In this document: positions 47,786 to 57,741 of the stretch, piece after piece
Position numbering within the stretch: the stretch's first letter is position 1
Layout: each line of letters starts with the position of its first letter
Origin: Bacteroidetes bacterium OLB9
GTDB lineage: Bacteria > Bacteroidota > Bacteroidia > Chitinophagales > Saprospiraceae
NCBI GenBank assembly: GCA_001567255.1
Contig: LNBW01000056.1
Coordinates: forward strand, 124,001 to 188,000
Direction: 5' to 3'
DNA: 64,000 nt
Made by a program: the position numbers and the translations under genes
The notes under the pieces: model-generated
What the model saw: the letters and a program-made list of their open reading frames with translations, nothing else
Told to the model about the DNA's origin: nothing
Databases searched by the model: none

Positions 47786-50098
47786 ATGATTAAGTATCAC
47801 TTTTTGATATTTATATTTTTAGTAAGTGTTAGTTTGTATAGCCAAAGCGAACTAGCCATCGGTGAATGGAAATCGCATCTTTCATACCGTCAGGGTCAGT
47901 GTATTACCCAGTCCAATGATAAAATTATTTATGCTGCTTCCAGTGGTATTTTTACTATCAATAAAAGCGATCTTTCTCCTGATTTTTTGTCAAAGGAAGA
48001 TGGCCTTTCAGATGTGTTAGTTGCTGATATATTTTATGATCCATACAATGAGCAACTGATCATTATTTATGAAGACTCTAATATCGATATATTGCGTGGC
48101 AGCAATGTAATCAACATTCCTTATATTCAGACCAATACCACAATAATTGGGGATAAATCTATCAATGATTGTTTTTTCATTGATCCGAATCATGCGCTGA
48201 TGGCTACTGATTTTGGCGTCTTGGGTTTTAACGCAGCAGAATTTGAATTCTCTTATACGACTTTTACGCCGGTATCTGTACTATCTGTAGCAGCTTTTGG
48301 TAACTACTTATACGCCGGTACGGATTCAGGATTGTACAAAATCAGTCAACAAGCATCTAATCCATCGGATTTTAATCAGTGGCAAAGAGTAAAACTAGAC
48401 GAAGACATTTCTGTGACGGCTAGTATAACAGACATGGGTGTTAAATTTGGAAGCTTGTTTGTACTCGCAGAAAATAAAGTTTATCGTATGAATGCGGACA
48501 CAAGCTTTAGCCTTGTCTTTGAACCGGAGGACGCAGAGGAAGACGTGAGTTTTGTTTCTGACTCAGGACAAGACTTGATGATTGGTGTGACAAAAAACAA
48601 TGATGGCAGGATAATCTATCTAGACAGCTCAGGCCAGATAACGGCAGGTAGTTATGGATGTGCGCAAAAGCTGAGTGATGCTGTTCAGGATGAAACAGGT
48701 CGAGTATGGTTTGCTGATATTTGGGAGCCAATTAAATATCTGGACAATAAATCTAGTGTCAATTGCAATAGGATTCTATTCCCTTCACCTTACAGCAATC
48801 AGGCTTCAAGTATTCAGTTCAGGGATAATAAAGCGTATTTTGGATCTAATGGTGTGACAGAAGACTATGGATACGCATTTAATTTGTCTGGATATTATGT
48901 TTTGGACAAAAACGAGTGGACAAACTATACGCCTAAAGTCATTCCTGAACTGGAGACACTTCAGTTTTTGAATCTAAAAGTATTATTACCTATTCCGGAC
49001 TCCAAGGAAATTTATCTAGGTAGTTATTTCAATGGTTTAATTAAGTATAATGAAGAAACCAAAGAAGTGAAGCACTGGAATAAGGATAATAGCTTGTTAC
49101 AAGAGACGGAAGGAGATATACTTAGGACCAGAGTAGCCGGCCTTGCCTTGGATAAGAATCACAATCTATGGATTAGCAACTTCGGTGCAAGCAAACCACT
49201 AGTTTTGAAGACAAAGGAAGATCAGTGGTATAGTTTTTTTGTACCAGGAACCAGTAATTTTCTTAATAAAATAGCGATAGACAATCAAGGAAATAAGTGG
49301 ATTTCAGTCTATGGTGTAGGAGGCGGCGTTATAGTGTTTAATGAAGGTAATGACTTAGCAAATACGCAGGACGACAAAAAAAGAAATATTAATAAAAACA
49401 ATAGTGTGATAACTGGCAATAAAGTCAACTGTGTTGCTGTGGATTTAGACGGAAGTGTGTGGATAGGAACAGATCAAGGACCGGTTGTATTTGAAAAAGA
49501 TCCTTTTGATGAGGACTACAAAGGTAGTACCAGGATTGTGGTGGTAGATGGCATACCAGCACCCTTGTTAAGATATGAAGATGTAATTAGCATCGCAGTC
49601 GATGGAGCTAATAGAAAATGGTTTGGAACCCGAAATGGCATTTTCGTCCAATCTCCTGATGGTGCAACTCAGATTGCAAAATACGATGTTAAAAACTCAC
49701 CGTTACTAGACAATAGAGTCGATGAAATGGCCTATAATCCTAAAACAGGAGAGATGTTTATCATTACTAAAGGAGGGATACAAAGTGTGAAAACAACAAC
49801 TACAGGAGGAGGAACCACGTTTACTTCAAATGTCTATGCTTACCCTAACCCGGTCACGCCAGATTATTACGGGCCAATTGCAATCAAAGGTCTGGCGCGT
49901 AATGCTAATGTTAAAATTACAGATGTTAATGGAAGACTTGTGTATGAAACTACTGCGCTCGGCGGACAGGCTGTTTGGGATGGTAAAGACTATAATGGCG
50001 TCGTTGCAGCTCCTGGTGTTTACATGGTTTTTACAGCAATTGACAATACCTCTCTCACTCCTGAAGCTCTAGTTACAAAAATTCTAATCGTCCGATAA
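47786..50098 (+). CDS. porZ: Type IX secretion system protein PorZ-like
   Basis: 770 residues. Signal peptide (YHFLIFIFLVSVSLYSQ), then WKSHLSYRQGQCITQSNDKIIYAASSGIF, the opening of PorZ family proteins. Two beta-propeller domains of the two-component-regulator-propeller type follow (repeats such as IYLGSYFNGLIKYNEE, HNLWISNFGA, GSVWIGTDQGPVVFE, RKWFGTRNGIFVQ). The last 85 residues are a C-terminal sorting domain (YAYPNPVTPDYYG...ALVTKILIVR). In Porphyromonas, PorZ is part of the T9SS attachment complex on the cell surface and binds A-LPS. Length and order agree with that protein. It explains how the M36 protease at 3.4 kb may be exported. Confidence 0.85.
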   Translation: MIKYHFLIFIFLVSVSLYSQSELAIGEWKSHLSYRQGQCITQSNDKIIYAASSGIFTINKSDLSPDFLSKEDGLSDVLVADIFYDPYNEQLIIIYEDSNIDILRGSNVINIPYIQTNTTIIGDKSINDCFFIDPNHALMATDFGVLGFNAAEFEFSYTTFTPVSVLSVAAFGNYLYAGTDSGLYKISQQASNPSDFNQWQRVKLDEDISVTASITDMGVKFGSLFVLAENKVYRMNADTSFSLVFEPEDAEEDVSFVSDSGQDLMIGVTKNNDGRIIYLDSSGQITAGSYGCAQKLSDAVQDETGRVWFADIWEPIKYLDNKSSVNCNRILFPSPYSNQASSIQFRDNKAYFGSNGVTEDYGYAFNLSGYYVLDKNEWTNYTPKVIPELETLQFLNLKVLLPIPDSKEIYLGSYFNGLIKYNEETKEVKHWNKDNSLLQETEGDILRTRVAGLALDKNHNLWISNFGASKPLVLKTKEDQWYSFFVPGTSNFLNKIAIDNQGNKWISVYGVGGGVIVFNEGNDLANTQDDKKRNINKNNSVITGNKVNCVAVDLDGSVWIGTDQGPVVFEKDPFDEDYKGSTRIVVVDGIPAPLLRYEDVISIAVDGANRKWFGTRNGIFVQSPDGATQIAKYDVKNSPLLDNRVDEMAYNPKTGEMFIITKGGIQSVKTTTTGGGTTFTSNVYAYPNPVTPDYYGPIAIKGLARNANVKITDVNGRLVYETTALGGQAVWDGKDYNGVVAAPGVYMVFTAIDNTSLTPEALVTKILIVR

Positions 50099-50535
50099 AA
50101 TGAGTCTCTTTTTATATGATAGCAGGTGTCATCCAGAATAAAAACTATTACAATCTCCAATAGCGTTTAATAGAATACCGCTAACTAAACTTGTGCTTAA
50201 TTGATTTACAGTGGCTACAATTTTTGGCGATACTATAAAAACTTATTTTTCTTTTGGCAGCATTTCAAAATCAAATTCATAGCTCTATTCAAAAGGAACA
50301 GGATATAAATTTGAACAGGCTTTTTTGAATAAAAAAACCTGTTCATTTACAAATAATGAATCGTTAAGTCCGTGTGAATATTTATTTTATTCTTTTAACT
50401 TTTATCGCAAATGCGTAGATACAACATTTGGACTTTTAAGAATTAAATAAATATCACACTTATAACATATACTTACAAATACAAAATAAACAAAAGCAAA
50501 AAGAAAAAGACAAATTATTCCCTTTCAATCGAATA
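50099..50535. other. Intergenic region between convergent porZ and CBS genes
   Basis: 437 bp without a recognisable gene. It contains one long hairpin at 50312-50345, listed separately. The rest is AT-rich spacer. Confidence 0.45.
50312..50345. terminator. Long hairpin between porZ and the CBS gene, possible bidirectional terminator
   Basis: TGAACAGG (50312-50319) pairs with CCTGTTCA (50338-50345); the interior T6 and A7 runs extend the stem to a GAAT loop. It lies in the gap between convergent genes, which suggests termination, but there is no good T-run directly after it. Confidence 0.4.
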
Positions 50536-50964
50536 TTATCTCGTAAATGCCTCTGTAAATAATATAGGTTGAGGATACTCTTCCTTAAAGACGACCCTAA
50601 TCACATCAAAGGCCGTTACTACACCCTTAAGCTTATTGTCAAGATTGACCACAGGAAGTGTTTTGAGCCTTCTTAGTGCAAAAAGTTCAGCAGCAGTACC
50701 GACCTTGTCTTTAGGGGTTATTCTTACTATTTGAGTAGTCATAATATCGCCTATGAGGGTGCCTTCATCTATACCATCACGAGAGGCTTTCCACAAATCA
50801 TAAGTAGTGACCATACCAACAAGTTTGTCTTCTGCGTCGGTCACAGGCAATTGCTGCATATGTTTTTCAATCATAATGTTAGCAATTTCCTTAATTGTTT
50901 GTTCTGGATGTGCTACTATGAGATTTTCTTTCGTCATAATATCACGGACTTCTAGATTCATCAT
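50536..50964 (-). CDS. Two-CBS-domain protein
   Basis: 142 residues made of two CBS motifs only: VRDIMTKENLIVAHPEQTIKEIANIMIEKHMQQLPVTDAEDKLVGMVT and IGDIMTTQIVRITPKDKVGTAAELFALRRLKTLPVVNLDNKLKGVVT. Stand-alone CBS pairs bind AMP, ATP or S-adenosyl compounds and regulate partner proteins. The partner is unknown. Start at 50964 or the next Met at 50961. The 251-bp gap to the next gene upstream on the minus strand holds nothing clear. Confidence 0.85.
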   Translation of the reverse strand: MMNLEVRDIMTKENLIVAHPEQTIKEIANIMIEKHMQQLPVTDAEDKLVGMVTTYDLWKASRDGIDEGTLIGDIMTTQIVRITPKDKVGTAAELFALRRLKTLPVVNLDNKLKGVVTAFDVIRVVFKEEYPQPILFTEAFTR

Positions 50965-51215
50965 GGCTTAAAATATTTAAAAGATTCAACAAAAAAATAT
51001 TAAAAAATCCAAGCGAAGAAAAAGTCTGAATGTTCAGGAATGATATCTGAACTATAATAATAACGGATATCGGCTCTTGAAAGTTCCAAAATGATATGAA
51101 AAATGTTAAGATTTTCTTAAAATTTCAACTTTCTAAGTTACAATATATCCTCTTGAGTTCAAATCATTCATTATAAAAACGACTATTAAGAAAAATACCC
51201 TAATATACTCACCGT

Positions 51216-51917
51216 TTAACCTAGCAGATAAATGCAGGGCTTTTTATGATAGTAGTCTGTTTTAATCTGCTTCCAATCTTTTACTGGTTTAGATTGTATA
51301 TTTTCTTCTTCATTGCTGATATCACACGCGATGACAAGTTGTGTATCGGCTTGCAGAGCCTGAATACAGGTTTCGATCATAAAACCATTTCTGTAAGGTG
51401 TTTCCATCCATATTTGTGTTTGATTCAATTTACTGGCCTTAGATTCAAGTTGTCGGAGTTGCTGGACGAGTTCCGGCTTTTTATTGGACAGATATCCGTT
51501 AAATACAAAGGACTGACCACTTAAACCACTGGCCATTAACGCCAGTAGTATAGAAGACGGACCAATGAGTGGAACAACTTTGATACCGTGTCGATGAGCC
51601 CATGCAACCATTTCAGCGCCAGGATCCGCTACTCCTGGACATCCAGCTTCTGATATTACTCCGATATTATTACCACGGAATAATTGGTTTAAAAAAGTTT
51701 CATTAGCTGCCTTGTCATCTGTTATCTCGTAGATCATCAAATTGCTTATTGGCTGTGGATGTCCGGCCGATTTTATAAAACGTCTGGCTGTTTTTGCTCG
51801 TTCAACAACGAAATAAGAAGTATTATACAAAACCTTCAAGGTGTCCGAGGGCAAACTAGTTATATTACCTTCAGATATAGGACAAGGTATAAGGTATAGG
51901 ACACCGTAATCAGCCAT
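51216..51917 (-). CDS. SAM-dependent tetrapyrrole-methylase-fold methyltransferase (RsmI-like)
   Basis: 233 residues. The start GVLYLIPCPISEGNI, the GVISEAGCPGVADPGAEMV motif and VVPLIGPSSILLALMASGLSGQSFVFNGYL are the SAM-binding signatures of the YraL/RsmI family, which methylates C1402 of 16S rRNA. The protein is shorter than E. coli RsmI (about 286) and lacks its extra C-terminal domain; Bacteroidota have both a long RsmI and a short paralogue like this one, so the exact substrate is uncertain. It overlaps the acyl-CoA ligase gene by 8 bp and follows it in the same transcript. Confidence 0.85.
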   Translation of the reverse strand: MADYGVLYLIPCPISEGNITSLPSDTLKVLYNTSYFVVERAKTARRFIKSAGHPQPISNLMIYEITDDKAANETFLNQLFRGNNIGVISEAGCPGVADPGAEMVAWAHRHGIKVVPLIGPSSILLALMASGLSGQSFVFNGYLSNKKPELVQQLRQLESKASKLNQTQIWMETPYRNGFMIETCIQALQADTQLVIACDISNEEENIQSKPVKDWKQIKTDYYHKKPCIYLLG

Positions 51918-53577
51918 TACTTTCTTTTAATGCCCTTCTGAGTATTTTTCCTACGTTAGACTTAGGAAGGTCGGCTCTAAACTCCACATATTTTGGAATC
52001 TTATACCCGGTCATATTTGATCTGCAATAAGCAATTAACTCGTCTTTAGTCAAGCTGGGATCTTTTTTAACAACAAATACTTTAATGGCTTCTGTTGATT
52101 TTTCGTCTGGAACACCTATCGCTGCCGCTTCCATTACTTTAGGATGGCTGACAAGCACCTCTTCTATTTCATTAGGATAAACATTAAAGCCGCTCACAAG
52201 GATCATATCTTTTTTACGGTCAACAATAAACATAAAACCATCCTCATCCATATACCCGATGTCACCTGTTTTCAACCAGCCATCGGGTGTTATTGTTTTT
52301 GCCGTTTCATCAGGGTGTTTATAATAACCTTTCATCACTTGAGGACCACGTACCAGTATCTCTCCGGCTTCGCCTATTGTTGCAAGCGAGCCATCATCTT
52401 TTACTATATTAATTTCTGTAGAAGAAACGGGCAGACCAATACTACCTAATTTTCCTGTACCATCCAGAGGATTGACACTCACCAACGGAGAAGTTTCAGT
52501 AAGGCCATATCCTTCTGTCAGCAGACAACCAGTGATGGATTTCCAATTGTTAGCGACTGCATTTTGTACTGCCATACCACCGCCTACACAGACTTTAAGG
52601 GAAGAAAAATCACATTTTGCGAAAGCTGCATTGTGCGCAAGAGCATTGAATAAGGTATTCACCCCAGTCATAATGGTGATTTTATTCTTTTTAAATTCTT
52701 TCACCACTGATGGCAAATCTCTTGCATTTGTTACAAGTACAGAATGAGCACCATAGCTCAACATGGCCAGACAATTTACAGTGAATGCAAAGACATGATA
52801 CATCGGTAGGGGACATAATGCTACCTCTGATCTTTCGTTGAGATAAGGAGACATCCAAGTCCTGATTTGCAGCATATTAGCTACTAGATTTTTGTTGGTA
52901 AGCATAGCTCCTTTGGCGACACCGGTAGTACCACCGGTATATTGGTGGATAATGACATCATCCACCGATGTAGCAAATTCTTTAATTTTAAATTTCTTGC
53001 CTTCTTGTAGAGCGTGTGAAAAGCTGACCGTGTTTTCCAGATGGTATTTAGGTACCATTTTTTTAATGTATTTGACAGCAAAATCAACAATACTGCCTTT
53101 TAAGCCACCAAGCATTTCTCCTATAGAGGTCAGTATAACAGTATTGATGCAGGTGTCTTTGATAATTGACTCCAGATGAGCAGCAAAATTTTCAACTATG
53201 ACCACTGCCGACACTTCACTATCATTAAACTGATGCAACATTTCCCGCGGCGTGTATAGTGGATTAGTATTGACCAGGATTAAACCGGCCTTAAGCGCAC
53301 CGAAAGCAGCAATAGGAAACTGCAGTAGATTGGGCATCATGATAGCAATACGATCTCCTGGCTTTAAACCTCTAGAATGAAGATAAGCTGCAAATTGTGT
53401 GGACAAGGTATCGACCTCTCGGTAGGATATTTTTTTGCCCATACATTCGTAAGCAGTGTGATTGCTATATTTTTCAAAACATTCTTTAAGAAAAGCAACT
53501 AATGTTGCATATTGAGATACATCAATATTAGCAGGAATGCCAGCTGGATAATTTTTCAGCCAGGGTCTATTGTCCAT
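51910..53577 (-). CDS. fadD: Long-chain fatty-acid-CoA ligase
   Basis: 555 residues, FadD length. Adenylate-forming enzyme motifs: YTGGTTGVAKGAMLTNKNL (P-loop-like A3), EGYGLTETSPLVSVNP (A5), GWLKTGDIGYMDEDGFMFIVDRKKDMILVSGFNVYP (A7-A8) and a Lys near the end in PKSNVGKILRRAL (A10). It activates fatty acids to acyl-CoA for degradation or lipid synthesis. Divergent from recA, with 130 bp between the starts. The small methylase gene follows with an 8-bp overlap. Confidence 0.92.
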   Translation of the reverse strand: MDNRPWLKNYPAGIPANIDVSQYATLVAFLKECFEKYSNHTAYECMGKKISYREVDTLSTQFAAYLHSRGLKPGDRIAIMMPNLLQFPIAAFGALKAGLILVNTNPLYTPREMLHQFNDSEVSAVVIVENFAAHLESIIKDTCINTVILTSIGEMLGGLKGSIVDFAVKYIKKMVPKYHLENTVSFSHALQEGKKFKIKEFATSVDDVIIHQYTGGTTGVAKGAMLTNKNLVANMLQIRTWMSPYLNERSEVALCPLPMYHVFAFTVNCLAMLSYGAHSVLVTNARDLPSVVKEFKKNKITIMTGVNTLFNALAHNAAFAKCDFSSLKVCVGGGMAVQNAVANNWKSITGCLLTEGYGLTETSPLVSVNPLDGTGKLGSIGLPVSSTEINIVKDDGSLATIGEAGEILVRGPQVMKGYYKHPDETAKTITPDGWLKTGDIGYMDEDGFMFIVDRKKDMILVSGFNVYPNEIEEVLVSHPKVMEAAAIGVPDEKSTEAIKVFVVKKDPSLTKDELIAYCRSNMTGYKIPKYVEFRADLPKSNVGKILRRALKESNG

Positions 53578-53674
53578 AATAGATTTGTTTTATAAATAAT
53601 AGTTGCAAAATACGCAATTTACAATTAACCACAGTAAATAAATTGAAAATTCTAATCATATAGAAAAAAAATCA

Positions 53675-53682
53675 TATCTTTG
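53675..53682 (+). promoter_or_regulatory. -7 promoter element of recA
   Basis: TATCTTTG is an exact TAnnTTTG match, 25 nt before the ATG at 53708. No clear LexA-box dyad was seen next to it. Confidence 0.6.
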
Positions 53683-53707
53683 CTTTCCATATATTAATTT
53701 TTAAGTA

Positions 53708-54772
53708 ATGGCTCAAGAAAATAACAGTATGTCTAAAGAAAAAGAAGAAAAGCTAAAGGCGTTAGCCCTGACCATGGATAAACTGGACAAAACCTTTGGT
53801 AAGGGTACCATTATGAAGCTGGGGGACAAACAGGTCGTTAGTGTAGAAACTATTTCTACCGGATCGTTAAGTTTGGACCTTGCTTTAGGTATCAATGGTT
53901 TGCCTAAAGGAAGAATTGTAGAGATTTATGGTCCTGAATCATCAGGTAAAACAACGCTGGCCATCCATGCCATCGCCGAATGTCAAAAAAACGGAGGTAT
54001 TGCAGCCATCATTGATGCTGAACATGCCTTTGATAGGTTTTATGCACAGAACCTTGGTGTGAATACAGAAGAATTATTGATTTCGCAACCAGATAATGGT
54101 GAGCAGGCACTTGAAATAGCCGAAAACCTGATTCGTTCCGGTGCGATAGACATTATCGTTATTGATTCTGTAGCAGCATTAGTACCTCGTAGTGAGATAG
54201 AAGGCGAGATGGGCGATAGTAAGATGGGATTGCAAGCAAGATTAATGTCTCAAGCGTTGAGAAAATTGACGGCGACAATAGGCAGGACAGGATGTTGTTG
54301 TATTTTTATCAATCAACTTCGTGAAAAAATCGGAGTTATGTTTGGCAATCCTGAGACAACAACAGGAGGAAATGCTTTGAAGTTTTATGCTTCTATTCGT
54401 CTGGACATTCGCAAATCAGGTACAGCTATCAAAGATAAAGACGGCAATACAGTTGGTAATCCGGTGAAGGTCAAAGTGGTTAAGAACAAGCTTGCTCCAC
54501 CATTTAGAGTAGCAACCTTTGACATTATATTTGGTGAAGGCATTTCAAAGATAGGAGAGATTATAGATCTTGGTGTAGAGACAGATATCATTGGTAAAAG
54601 TGGCTCGTGGTTCAGTTATGAAGGCACCAAAATAGCTCAAGGACGAGAGGCGGCAAAGCAGTTTTTGGCTGATAACCCTGAACTGGCACTGGAAATAGAA
54701 AATAAAATAAAAGAAAAATACCTTCCTACAGATTCTTTAGAAAAAGATAACGAGGATGAAGGTCAGGAGTAA
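53708..54772 (+). CDS. recA: Recombinase RecA
   Basis: 354 residues. Signatures: [40 protein letters not shown] (Walker [10 protein letters not shown] near residue 75), Walker [15 protein letters not shown], loop L1, [28 protein letters not shown]. The C-terminus ends in acidic residues (KDNEDEGQE). It mediates homologous recombination and stimulates self-cleavage of LexA-type repressors; the S24 repressor at 35.8 kb is a possible client. A strong terminator follows. Single-gene transcript. Confidence 0.97.
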   Translation: MAQENNSMSKEKEEKLKALALTMDKLDKTFGKGTIMKLGDKQVVSVETISTGSLSLDLALGINGLPKGRIVEIYGPESSGKTTLAIHAIAECQKNGGIAAIIDAEHAFDRFYAQNLGVNTEELLISQPDNGEQALEIAENLIRSGAIDIIVIDSVAALVPRSEIEGEMGDSKMGLQARLMSQALRKLTATIGRTGCCCIFINQLREKIGVMFGNPETTTGGNALKFYASIRLDIRKSGTAIKDKDGNTVGNPVKVKVVKNKLAPPFRVATFDIIFGEGISKIGEIIDLGVETDIIGKSGSWFSYEGTKIAQGREAAKQFLADNPELALEIENKIKEKYLPTDSLEKDNEDEGQE

Positions 54773-54790
54773 CGGATCTGAATAAGCCGA

Positions 54791-54826
54791 CAAAACCCTC
54801 CAAGTTGTGCAATTTGGAGGGTTTTG
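54791..54826 (+). terminator. Rho-independent terminator of recA
   Basis: CAAAACCCTCCAA (54791-54803) pairs perfectly with TTGGAGGGTTTTG (54814-54826) around a 10-nt loop, 18 bp after the recA stop. Confidence 0.85.
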
Positions 54827-54847
54827 TATTTTATGATTACAATCATT

Positions 54848-54855
54848 TATTTTTG
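54848..54855 (+). promoter_or_regulatory. Possible -7 elements upstream of the membrane protein gene
   Basis: TATTTTTG (54848-54855) and TACCTTTG (about 54903-54910) both fit TAnnTTTG. They lie 250 and 195 bp before the ATG at 55106, so the leader would be long. The 333-bp gap 54773-55105 otherwise holds only the recA terminator, a dyad ATGATT-AC-AATCAT (54833-54846) and a dyad ATTTTGT/ACAAAAT (55078-55096) just before the start codon. Confidence 0.35.
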
Positions 54856-55105
54856 TAAGACAATTACACCATATAAAATTTGTTGGTTCAGAGGCGAAAC
54901 CTTACCTTTGGTGATGCAATTTAGAAGTATTTAATGGTGTATTTCTGGTGAATTTAATAACACTAGAAGTACCCTATTTAGACAGTCAGCACAATTAGAC
55001 ATTATAGATCAATTAAACGACGTTTTTTAAATTGTATAATTTTATGGCATATCTCAGAGATTAAAGCTGCTGACGTCATTTTGTTGATTACAAAATTTTA
55101 TCTAA

Positions 55106-56320
55106 ATGAATACCACCAAATTAATACGACTGGCTTTTATAAACTTTGTGATTGTCGCGCTTTTGGGCACGATCATGCGCTATAAAATAGCCTATGATTT
55201 TCCATTTTTGCAGCAAAAAAACTTACAACTTGCGCATCAATATTTTGCTTTCAATGGATGGGTTTCATTTATATTGATGGCATTGATTGCGCATAATTTA
55301 TTCCAGTTTATAGGAAAGGAATCCACTAAAAAGATGGAAAATATTTTATTGCTGTATAATGTTGCAAATTTAGGAGTGCTTTTTTCTTTTGCATTACAAG
55401 GTTATGGCACGTATTCAATTATATTTTTGACATTATCGGTTATTATCAATTTTATTTTCAATATTTATTATTTAGTTCTTTCATATAAAGCCAATTTTGT
55501 TTCTAAAAAATGGCACTGGGCAGCGATAATTTTTAATTTTATATCAGCAATAGGGGCTTTCTGGCTAATGTATATTTTTGGAGCTAAACAAATCAATCAG
55601 CATACTTACCTAAAGTCATTATACTGGTTTTTGCATTTTCAGTACAATGGGTGGTTCTTTTTTGCTTGCTTGGGTCTATTTGTTCAGTATATGTATAAGA
55701 AACATCAGATTGAAAAACCTTTTAGAAATATATTTTGGATGTTTGCGCTGACATGTATTCCTGCTTATGGACTATCCGTTTTGTGGGCAAAATTGTCAAT
55801 TGTTGTATTTATCATTGTATGCATTTCTGCGATAGTACAGTTTTATGCTATTGTGTATTTCTTTTATATTCTTAAAAAACTCGAATTTCTCAAAAAACTA
55901 GAGAATAAGCATTTGAAGTTATTTTTTATTGCAGTTGGCATTGCTACTATTATAAAATTTAGTCTTCAACTGGGATCAACAATTCCGTCAGTGAGCCATT
56001 TTGCATTTGGCTTCAGGCCTATTATTATTGCTTATTTACACCTAGTACTGCTGGGTATGATAAGTATTTTTATTGTCACCTATTTATACACCAATCACTT
56101 TTTAATCAATCAACAACGTACCATTACATCAATGTATATCATCTTTGGAGGTATTTTTGCAAATGAGTTGATTTTGGCTGCACAAGGAGTCGGTTCTTTA
56201 AGCTATACAGCAATACCGTATGCAGCAGGAACACTGGTGTATGTCTCAGCAGCTATCATGATAGGCATAATTATGCTGGTGATTTATGGATTTAAAAAAT
56301 CTAAAAGGGAAGTAGTATAG
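55106..56320 (+). CDS. Polytopic membrane protein, possibly heme-copper-oxidase-like
   Basis: 404 residues with about 12 hydrophobic helices and no signal peptide. Residues 41-63 contain LAHQYFAFNGW and AHNLF (His44 and His63), and a similar LHFQYNGW block occurs near residue 177. Such paired His-in-helix motifs recall the heme ligands of cytochrome oxidase subunit I or NnrS-type proteins, but the full copper-site signature is missing. I cannot name the family with certainty. The neighbouring cytochrome c and FNR-like box suggest a respiratory or nitrogen-oxide-related function. It is convergent with the His-rich gene, 7 bp apart. Confidence 0.6.
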   Translation: MNTTKLIRLAFINFVIVALLGTIMRYKIAYDFPFLQQKNLQLAHQYFAFNGWVSFILMALIAHNLFQFIGKESTKKMENILLLYNVANLGVLFSFALQGYGTYSIIFLTLSVIINFIFNIYYLVLSYKANFVSKKWHWAAIIFNFISAIGAFWLMYIFGAKQINQHTYLKSLYWFLHFQYNGWFFFACLGLFVQYMYKKHQIEKPFRNIFWMFALTCIPAYGLSVLWAKLSIVVFIIVCISAIVQFYAIVYFFYILKKLEFLKKLENKHLKLFFIAVGIATIIKFSLQLGSTIPSVSHFAFGFRPIIIAYLHLVLLGMISIFIVTYLYTNHFLINQQRTITSMYIIFGGIFANELILAAQGVGSLSYTAIPYAAGTLVYVSAAIMIGIIMLVIYGFKKSKREVV

Positions 56321-56327
56321 AATTATT

Positions 56328-56789
56328 TTAAAAACCTATACCAAGGTGAAGACCAAGGCTAAAGTGGAAGTCTTCGTGATCACGAGCTATATCCAGAACC
56401 GGACCTATGTGAATATTTCCTATTTCAAATTCATAGGCCACCTCACCGTGGATGGCAAATTCAGGGTTTTTTAACTGATTATTTACATTGACACCTGGTG
56501 CAATACTGAAGCTAAGTGGTGAAATCGGCCGATACGACACTATTACACCTGCTATATTGTGGCTGTGATCATCAAATATCTTTTCAAAGCCCAAACCTAT
56601 ACCCCATTTTGAATGATTAATCATCCGAATATAATGGAGGTGAAGCCCCAATGCAATTGACTTCTCATTTGTGAAATATACAGGAGCGGCCGCTATACCG
56701 ATTTCATTATGATGATGTTCGTGTTGGTGATCTTGAGCCTTTAAAGAAGGTGTAATTAATATAAGGATGAATAAAATAATGCTTTTCAT
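56328..56789 (-). CDS. Small His-rich outer-membrane-like protein
   Basis: 153 residues. A signal peptide (SIILFILILITPSLKAQ) is followed by DHQHEHHHNE. The remaining sequence shows alternating strands (IGIAAAPVYF, LGLHLHYIRM, WGIGLGFEKIF, FSLGLHLGIGF) and ends in Phe, as in small outer-membrane barrels. The His cluster may bind metal or heme. I do not recognise a named family. It is on the opposite strand to the membrane protein and 285 bp from the cytochrome c gene, which is upstream on the same strand. Confidence 0.6.
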   Translation of the reverse strand: MKSIILFILILITPSLKAQDHQHEHHHNEIGIAAAPVYFTNEKSIALGLHLHYIRMINHSKWGIGLGFEKIFDDHSHNIAGVIVSYRPISPLSFSIAPGVNVNNQLKNPEFAIHGEVAYEFEIGNIHIGPVLDIARDHEDFHFSLGLHLGIGF

Positions 56790-57074
56790 TAAGTAAGTAT
56801 TACAACTTTGATTTTATGAAAGATTGACTAAGTCATGAAGTTATAAAATAATCAATAGATTCAGGAGAGTCAATTGTTTTTATCCATAAATTAGGAAAGA
56901 GTAGATAGATAAATCGTCAAGGCATAACAATAATTGTCTTTAAAACCCTAATTTGAGGATTGTGAAAAGTAATAAAGGAAAGCTACTGATTGTAACTTTC
57001 CTTTACGAATTATTTGATGCCCCTTTAATGATAGGAATACAGTCAAAATCTGACAAATAGGAACTAAACGGTAC

Positions 57075-57563
57075 TTATTTGGCTCCGTCGTTTTGTCTCA
57101 TGTATTCAAGAATCTCTCTAGCCTCATCATCAGAAAGATTTTGGTTAGGCATGCGTACTAGACACAACTCCAGCTGAGCCATTAACTCTGGATCCTTATC
57201 AATCATAGGATCAGGATTTGAAATGAAGTTCATAATCCAGTGAGGAGTTCTTCTTTCAGTAACGCCTTTCCATCCTGGTCCGACCAGTCTTTCATCTGTC
57301 ATTTTGTGGCATGAAGTACATTTAGTGTCGGCAATATCTTTTCCTTTTGTAGCCATAGCTGCATCCAGTGGACCTAAAACAACATTGGTTTCATCAAATT
57401 TACCTTCACCTCTATTAGGATCATAGTCTTCTGTTGAAGCAGCTGGTTTTTCAGCAGTAGTACCACTTTCAGTAGCACTGCTTTTCGCGCTTTCTCCTCC
57501 ACAAGAACTTAAATAGATGACACCACTAAGCAAAAAAGCTAAATAGAAGAATTTTCGTAACAT
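57075..57563 (-). CDS. Monoheme cytochrome c lipoprotein
   Basis: 162 residues. The lipoprotein signal has the Cys in LSSCGG, followed by a Ser/Glu-rich linker (about residues 22-55). The heme site is CTSCHK (CxxCH), and the sixth ligand is probably the Met in VRMPNQNLSDDEAREILEYM. It resembles the small cytochromes c that accompany the nitrous oxide reductase or cbb3 oxidase systems in Bacteroidota, but no such genes are in the window. It should be tethered to the outer face of a membrane and shuttle electrons. A promoter and an FNR/CRP-like box lie upstream at 57742-57770. Confidence 0.85.
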   Translation of the reverse strand: MLRKFFYLAFLLSGVIYLSSCGGESAKSSATESGTTAEKPAASTEDYDPNRGEGKFDETNVVLGPLDAAMATKGKDIADTKCTSCHKMTDERLVGPGWKGVTERRTPHWIMNFISNPDPMIDKDPELMAQLELCLVRMPNQNLSDDEAREILEYMRQNDGAK

Positions 57564-57741
57564 ATTTCAGTGTGATTTAAATAATTAATATTAGGAGTTT
57601 ACAATTCAAATTATAAAATGTAGAAACTACTCGACAACTTTTGACGGGTAGCTTCCACTAAATGTTTCATTGTTTAAAAGGTTTTATCGTGGATATTATA
57701 ACAGATAAAACTCTTCATCAGAATGAATAAACAACAGACTA
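57564..57741. other. Long leader or spacer of the cytochrome c gene
   Basis: 178 bp between the start codon of the minus-strand cytochrome c gene and its predicted promoter. It is AT-rich; no gene or clear structure was seen. Confidence 0.4.
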
